NCBI RefSeq assembly: GCF_038024125.1
Contig: NZ_CP150662.1
Span: forward strand, 2,583,501-2,647,500
Reading direction: 5' to 3'
DNA length: 64,000 nt
Source of the DNA: Polaribacter gangjinensis
GTDB lineage: Bacteria > Bacteroidota > Bacteroidia > Flavobacteriales > Flavobacteriaceae
Part shown: piece by piece, positions 59,892 through 64,000 of the stretch
Position numbering within the stretch: the first letter of the stretch is position 1
Layout: the number at the start of each line of letters is the position of its first letter
Program-made: the position numbers and the translations under genes
The notes under the pieces: generated by a model
Seen by the model: only the letters and a program-made list of their open reading frames with translations
Database searches by the model: none
What the model was told of the DNA's origin: nothing

Positions 59892-61097
59892 CTATTTTTT
59901 TAATGATTTATATAATTCTTCTGTCTGTTTTGCGATTGAAATCCAATCAAAATAATCTTCAACACGTTTTCTGCCTTTTTGCGCCATTGAATTTCTAAGT
60001 ATTGGATTATTGATTACTGTGTTAATGCCTTCTGCTAAATCTCTAGCAAATTTATCAGGATTGATGGGTTCAAAAGGGGCTTCTGTTTGTTGTTCAACAG
60101 GAACTAAAATTCCAGTTTCACCATGTACAACAACCTCTTTAATACCCCCAACTGCACTTGCTACAACAGCAGTATTACAAGCCATTGCTTCGATATTGAT
60201 GATGCCAAAAGGCTCGTAAATAGATGGACAACAAAAAACTGCTGCATGCGAGTATAATTGAATTACTTGCTTTTTTTCAAGCATTTTATCAATCCAAATA
60301 ACATTTTTTCGAGTTTTTTTAATTTCGTTGACAGCTTGCTCCATTTCTAATCCAATCTCTTTGGTATCAGGGGCTCCTGCACAAAGCACAATTTGGGTAT
60401 TTTCATCAATATATTTGATGGCATTTACCAAATGAATAATGCCTTTTTGTCTGGTAATTCTTCCTACAAAAAGCACATAAGGTTTCGTTTTATCTATTTG
60501 ATATTCATCCAAAGTTTCACTTTCAGAAGTAACGATGTATTGTTGTAAATTGATACCGTTATAAATCACTTTCACCTTTTTTTCATCAACATTAAAATAT
60601 TTTAAAACATCTTCTTTGGTTTCTTCAGAAACCGCAATCAATGCATCTGCCATTTCAATTGCCGTTTTTTCTATCCATGATGAAGCGTCATAACCACGAC
60701 CTAATTGTTCTCTTTTCCAAGGTCTTAAAGGTTCTAGAGAATGTGTGGTGATTACTAAAGGAATTCCGTAACACAATTTTGCTACAATTCCTGCAAAATG
60801 TGCATACCAAGTATGGCAATGTACAATATCAGCATCAATAAAATCAGCATTCATATGTAACCCTGTGCTTAAGGTTTTAAAGACTGCTTTGAGTTTTTCT
60901 TCAGCTGAATCGAAAAGTACATTGTCGTATGGAAACCCTTTTACGGTTAAATTTCCCTCACTAGTATCTTGATTACCAAAACTTCTAACTTCTACTTTCA
61001 TCAGTTTTGATAATTCTTCTGCAAGATATTCAACATGAACACCAGCACCGCCATAAACGTAGGGAGGAAATTCTCTGGTAAAAAATAGGGTTTTCAT
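59892..61097 (-). CDS. GT4 glycogen synthase-like glycosyltransferase (GlgA/GlgM type)
   Basis: A 401-residue GT4 protein. The N-terminus TREFPPYVYGGAGVHVEYLAEEL is typical of the actinobacterial-type enzyme called GlgA or GlgM, which makes maltose 1-phosphate from ADP-glucose and glucose 1-phosphate, rather than the GT5 glycogen synthase. FVGRITRQKGI and CPSIYEPFGIINIEAMAC are the acceptor and donor motifs, with the EX7E glutamates. Its position at the head of the cluster with glgC and glgE supports the GlgM role. Confidence 0.88.
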   Translation of the reverse strand: MKTLFFTREFPPYVYGGAGVHVEYLAEELSKLMKVEVRSFGNQDTSEGNLTVKGFPYDNVLFDSAEEKLKAVFKTLSTGLHMNADFIDADIVHCHTWYAHFAGIVAKLCYGIPLVITTHSLEPLRPWKREQLGRGYDASSWIEKTAIEMADALIAVSEETKEDVLKYFNVDEKKVKVIYNGINLQQYIVTSESETLDEYQIDKTKPYVLFVGRITRQKGIIHLVNAIKYIDENTQIVLCAGAPDTKEIGLEMEQAVNEIKKTRKNVIWIDKMLEKKQVIQLYSHAAVFCCPSIYEPFGIINIEAMACNTAVVASAVGGIKEVVVHGETGILVPVEQQTEAPFEPINPDKFARDLAEGINTVINNPILRNSMAQKGRKRVEDYFDWISIAKQTEELYKSLKK

Positions 61098-61313
61098 AAA
61101 CAGTTTGTTTTTTTATTGCGTTGATTGGATGCGTTTACAGCCCCTTAAGGTATAAATTAGCAATAAAACTACAAAATATTATGAATAGGAATTTACGATT
61201 GAAAAATAATTATCAGTTTGTTAATAATAGAGGAACAAATGAAGAAATCAGTATTGATATTTTAAAGATTACACAGTTACATCTAAAATAATGTAAATTG
61301 ACATTAAAAAAAA
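61098..61313. other. 216-bp gap upstream of the glycogen operon
   Basis: No clear gene. A 36-codon frame starting at 61181 (ATG to TAA at 61289-61291) reads MNRNLRLKNNYQF... but has no family or visible promoter and is probably spurious. A TTGCGTT and a TGCGTTT word at about 61120-61135 may be regulatory. Confidence 0.4.
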
Positions 61314-61907
61314 TTATGAATTTCTGTGTTTGTTAATTTCGTCTTGCAATTGTCTTCGTAATTTTTGTTCTCTCTCAATTGCTTTTTTTCTGTAGGCTTC
61401 AAATTCTTCTTCTACGGTAATTAAATTTTCTTGTGCCTGTTTGGTCAACACATTGCTTCTAAAAAATTTAAATACAAAGAAACCCAGTCCACCTGCAAGC
61501 CCAATAATTATAGTCCATAAAATAAGATTATAAGTTAGTTTGCTTAACGGAATTCCTAACAGCGAAATGGTATCTTCTTTAGTCAAAGCATTTTCCAATT
61601 CCAATTGAGTTTTGGTCATAGATTCGTTTAAATAAGCAATAGTTTCGCGCTCTTCTTTTAGTAAATTTTCTAGCTCAACCAGGGCTTTTTTTGTTTTCTT
61701 GATAGAATCTAGGACATTGTTTTTTAGCACTAAAAAAGCATCTTTATCAATGACTTTATACGTTTGATAGGTTGAAGAAATTCGATACATTTTATCAAAC
61801 TGACCTTCAATGGTTTTAGGTTCTGTGATTGGCTCTGTGATTTCTGTTTGAGCAAATACAGAGTTTGATAATAAAATCAATAAAATAACGGTTATAAATA
61901 GTCTCAT
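61314..61907 (-). CDS. Exported single-span coiled-coil protein (often mislabelled as tRNA methyltransferase)
   Basis: A 197-residue protein with signal peptide (cleavage near VFAQ). A coiled coil (VELENLLKEERETIAYLNES) is followed by a conserved ISLLGIPLSKLTYNLILW and one membrane span (IIIGLAGGLGFFVFKFF), then a charged cytoplasmic tail EREQKLRRQLQDEINKHRN. From memory, homologs are often named tRNA (guanine-N1)-methyltransferase; nothing here resembles TrmD. It lies downstream of rplT, past a terminator. Function unknown. Confidence 0.85.
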   Translation of the reverse strand: MRLFITVILLILLSNSVFAQTEITEPITEPKTIEGQFDKMYRISSTYQTYKVIDKDAFLVLKNNVLDSIKKTKKALVELENLLKEERETIAYLNESMTKTQLELENALTKEDTISLLGIPLSKLTYNLILWTIIIGLAGGLGFFVFKFFRSNVLTKQAQENLITVEEEFEAYRKKAIEREQKLRRQLQDEINKHRNS

Positions 61908-61930
61908 TTTGTGATTTTTGAAGTGTAAAT

Positions 61931-61966
61931 GTATAAAAAAAACCCAAACAAAGGTTTGGGTTTTAT
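61931..61966 (-). terminator. Terminator after rplT
   Basis: AAAACCCAAAC (61939-61949) pairs with GTTTGGGTTTT (61954-61964), loop AAAG. On the minus strand it ends in a U-run. Confidence 0.9.
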
Positions 61967-61985
61967 TATAAGCAAGTATTATTAT

Positions 61986-62330
61986 TTATTTTATTTTCTC
62001 TACAACTGCCTTAAAAGCTTGTGGATTGTTAACAGCCAAATCTGCTAAAACTTTACGATTTAGTTCGATATGATTGGCTTTTACTTTTCCAATAAACTGA
62101 GAGTAAGACATTCCATGCAAACGTGCAGCAGCGTTGATACGCGTTATCCACAATGAACGGAAGTTTCTCTTATTGTTTTTACGGTCTCTGTATGCATAAA
62201 GCATTCCTTTTTCAACCGCATTTTTTGCTACTGTATAAACGTTTTTTCTACGTCCGAAGTAACCTTTTGCTGCTTTCAAGATTTTTTTTCTTCTATTTCT
62301 TGAAGCTACTGAATTTACTGATCTTGGCAT
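61986..62330 (-). CDS. rplT: 50S ribosomal protein L20
   Basis: A 114-residue protein of standard length. The N-terminus [19 protein letters not shown] matches L20, with [18 protein letters not shown], and [14 protein letters not shown] typical of the second half. L20 organises 23S rRNA early in assembly and in many bacteria represses its own operon. The 130-bp gap to rpmI has no gene. Confidence 0.97.
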   Translation of the reverse strand: MPRSVNSVASRNRRKKILKAAKGYFGRRKNVYTVAKNAVEKGMLYAYRDRKNNKRNFRSLWITRINAAARLHGMSYSQFIGKVKANHIELNRKVLADLAVNNPQAFKAVVEKIK

Positions 62331-62460
62331 AATTCAAATTGTTTTTGTAGTGGGCGACTCTTAGTTTCAATATTCAAAATTTTGAATTCCGAATTTTAAA
62401 CTTTGAATTCTTTTTTTTTGCCTCACTCCATGGTTTATAATTAATTCCCTTTAATTAAAC

Positions 62461-62658
62461 TTATTTTAAGTTCAATTGTCTCATGATGCTAGCCTCATCT
62501 GACTTGTGTACTAAAGTGTCGTGAGTTAACTTCAATTTACGTTTTGTAGACTTCTTTGTTAAGATGTGACTTTTAAACGCGTGTTTTCTTTTGATTTTAC
62601 CAGTGCCAGTTAGTTTAAAACGTTTCTTAGCACTTGATTTGGTTTTCATTTTAGGCAT
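62461..62658 (-). CDS. rpmI: 50S ribosomal protein L35
   Basis: A 65-residue basic protein, [20 protein letters not shown] at the start and [16 protein letters not shown] later, matching L35. It lies between infC and rplT as in most bacteria. Confidence 0.97.
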   Translation of the reverse strand: MPKMKTKSSAKKRFKLTGTGKIKRKHAFKSHILTKKSTKRKLKLTHDTLVHKSDEASIMRQLNLK

Positions 62659-62720
62659 TTCTCCTTCGTTTTTATCTTGCTTATAAATTTATTTTTATCT
62701 GAACTTTCATCAGAATGGTA

Positions 62721-63281
62721 TTATTTTACTTTTTTTGGAGCGAGAAACATAATCATACGTTTTCCTTCTAACTTTGGAAGTTGCTCTACTTTTCCATGTT
62801 CTTCAAGGTCTTGAGCCAATCTCAACAATAAGATTTGACCTTGTTCTTTAAAGATGATTGAACGTCCTTTAAAAAATACAAATGCCTTTAATTTTGCACC
62901 TTCTTGTAAAAATTTAAGGGCATTTTTCTTTTTAAATTCATAGTCATGTTCATCTGTTTGAGGTCCAAAACGAATTTCTTTTATAACTACTTTTGCAGCT
63001 TTCGCTTTCAAAACTTTTTCGCGTTTTTTCTGCTCGTACAAAAATTTCTTATAATCGATAATTTTACAAACCGGTGGTTTTGCATTTGGCGAAATTTCTA
63101 CCAAATCCAATTCCATTTCCCTTGCTAGTAATTTCGCTTTTAACAAAGGATATACACCAACTTCTACGTTTTCGCCTACAAGACGAACTTCATCAACATA
63201 TCGTATGTTTTCATTAATTCTATGTTGATCTTCTTTTACTACTCTTAAAGGTCTAGATGACCTAGTTTTTTTAATTGCTAT
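62721..63281 (-). CDS. infC: Translation initiation factor IF-3 with non-canonical start
   Basis: The frame encodes [14 protein letters not shown]...[14 protein letters not shown] followed by [24 protein letters not shown], the IF-3 N- and C-domain signatures. No ATG, GTG or TTG occurs in frame before a TTG at 63146, which would delete half of the N-domain. Alignment by eye to family N-termini (MAIRRxxxRGPLRV) places the start at the ATA on 63279-63281 (ATA GCA ATT AAA), giving 186 residues. IF-3 genes are known to use AUU or similar codons for autoregulation. The upstream gene is thrS. Confidence 0.9.
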   Translation of the reverse strand: MAIKKTRSSRPLRVVKEDQHRINENIRYVDEVRLVGENVEVGVYPLLKAKLLAREMELDLVEISPNAKPPVCKIIDYKKFLYEQKKREKVLKAKAAKVVIKEIRFGPQTDEHDYEFKKKNALKFLQEGAKLKAFVFFKGRSIIFKEQGQILLLRLAQDLEEHGKVEQLPKLEGKRMIMFLAPKKVK

Positions 63282-63356
63282 GACGTTTAAATTTAAATTT
63301 AACTTATTTTTCTTGTTTCCAAGGATTTGATTGTCTCTGACTTATATTTTAAAACT

Positions 63357-64000
63357 TTAAAATGTTTTCAAAGTTTTTTCTTCTTCTTTTTTGATGAATG
63401 CTACAAACTCTTCAATTGTAAAAGTTCCTATATCGCCTTCACCATGTTTTCTAACAGATACTGTTCCTGTTTCTTCTTCTTTTTCGCCAATGATTACCAT
63501 AAATGGTATTTTGGAAACTTCAGCATCTCTAATCTTTCTACCAGTTTTTTCATTTCTAGTATCTAAGAGGGCGCGAATTTCGGAATTTTCTAGCGATTCT
63601 AAAACTTTTTCTGAATATTTTTGATATTTCTCACTGATTGGCAATAAGATAACCTGATCTGGAGTGAGCCAAAGTGGGAAATTTCCTGCTGTATGCTCTA
63701 GTAATACTGCAATAAATCGTTCCATAGAACCAAAGGGTGCTCTGTGAATCATCACAGGTCTGTGCAATTTATCATCTGCACCTTTATAGGTTAAATCGAA
63801 ACGTTTTGGTAAATTATAATCTACTTGAATGGTTCCTAACTGCCAACTTCTTCCTAAAGCGTCTTTAACCATGAAATCTAACTTAGGACCATAAAATGCG
63901 GCTTCACCTTCTTCAATTACAAAATTCAAACCTTTATCAGTTGCAGCGCTAATGATGGCTTTTTCAGCCAATTCCCAAGTTTCAACATCACCAATATATT
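63357..64000 (-). CDS. thrS: Threonine--tRNA ligase, C-terminal part (cut by window edge)
   Basis: About 214 residues are present, reading in from the right edge. The class II core is [20 protein letters not shown] and [20 protein letters not shown], then [20 protein letters not shown] as motif 3, followed by the anticodon-binding domain [13 protein letters not shown]. The frame is open to position 64000 with no in-frame start required. It charges tRNA-Thr; thrS-infC-rpmI-rplT is the classical order. Confidence 0.95.
   Translation of the reverse strand, partial: YIGDVETWELAEKAIISAATDKGLNFVIEEGEAAFYGPKLDFMVKDALGRSWQLGTIQVDYNLPKRFDLTYKGADDKLHRPVMIHRAPFGSMERFIAVLLEHTAGNFPLWLTPDQVILLPISEKYQKYSEKVLESLENSEIRALLDTRNEKTGRKIRDAEVSKIPFMVIIGEKEEETGTVSVRKHGEGDIGTFTIEEFVAFIKKEEEKTLKTF

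Noticed and set aside
61181..61291. 36-codon frame upstream of the glycogen operon
   Set aside because: No family, no clear promoter box, and composition is like intergenic DNA.

Overview
The window is about 32% GC by eye and reads as a chromosomal stretch from a marine Flavobacteriaceae bacterium, Polaribacter-like by gene content. The evidence is a type IX secretion sorting tail on a GH16 laminarinase-like enzyme, FecI/FecR/TonB receptor regulation, GSIII glutamine synthetase, an HU-related protein typical of Bacteroidetes, a fused B12-dependent mutase, repeated TAnnTTTG promoter boxes and few Shine-Dalgarno sites. The genus is an inference. No rRNA, CRISPR array, phage or complete insertion sequence was seen.

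Layout. 1-10.3 kb is housekeeping: cdaA (partial), folP, LOG, DUF1599, a DoxX/MauE-like membrane protein, crotonase, a Ca/Na antiporter, tRNA-Arg(ACG), clpS, prmA, tpiA, a TlpA-like lipoprotein and pyrF. 10.4-18 kb holds the secreted GH16 enzyme, then a leftward run of two CocE/S15 hydrolases, a DUF4174 protein, a Baeyer-Villiger-type flavin monooxygenase and a small cysteine-rich protein. 18-26 kb has a YgiQ radical SAM enzyme, an Ig-like lipoprotein plus barrel protein, a small repeat-rich accessory patch (about 21.8-23.3 kb), the HU-related gene, an amidohydrolase and a dienelactone hydrolase. 26.5-35.5 kb carries icmF, divergent GSII/GSIII glutamine synthetases and purM.

35.5-46.1 kb is the most interesting region. 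An ECF sigma factor, a FecR anti-sigma factor and a TonB receptor run leftward. Divergent from them is an operon for an acidic TSP3-type lipoprotein, a thioredoxin, a Rieske lipoprotein, ApbE flavin transferase, DUF4266, DUF3570 and DsbD. The same bipartite promoter-like motif (12-nt box, exactly 14 nt, 9-nt box) occurs in front of fecR and in front of the divergent operon, and I saw no other full copy in the window. This suggests one ECF-controlled extracytoplasmic redox system whose substrate is unknown.

46.2-50.4 kb contains a B12-dependent (class II) ribonucleotide reductase, a small lipoprotein and prfA. 50.4-61.1 kb is a glycogen cluster of GlgE type (glgA/glgM, glgC, glgE, maltokinase, glgB) followed by a GH31 alpha-glucosidase. 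61.3-64 kb is the translation cluster thrS (partial), infC, rpmI, rplT, with infC apparently starting at a non-canonical ATA codon. Within icmF, two palindromic repeats are translated in frame in both inter-domain linkers.
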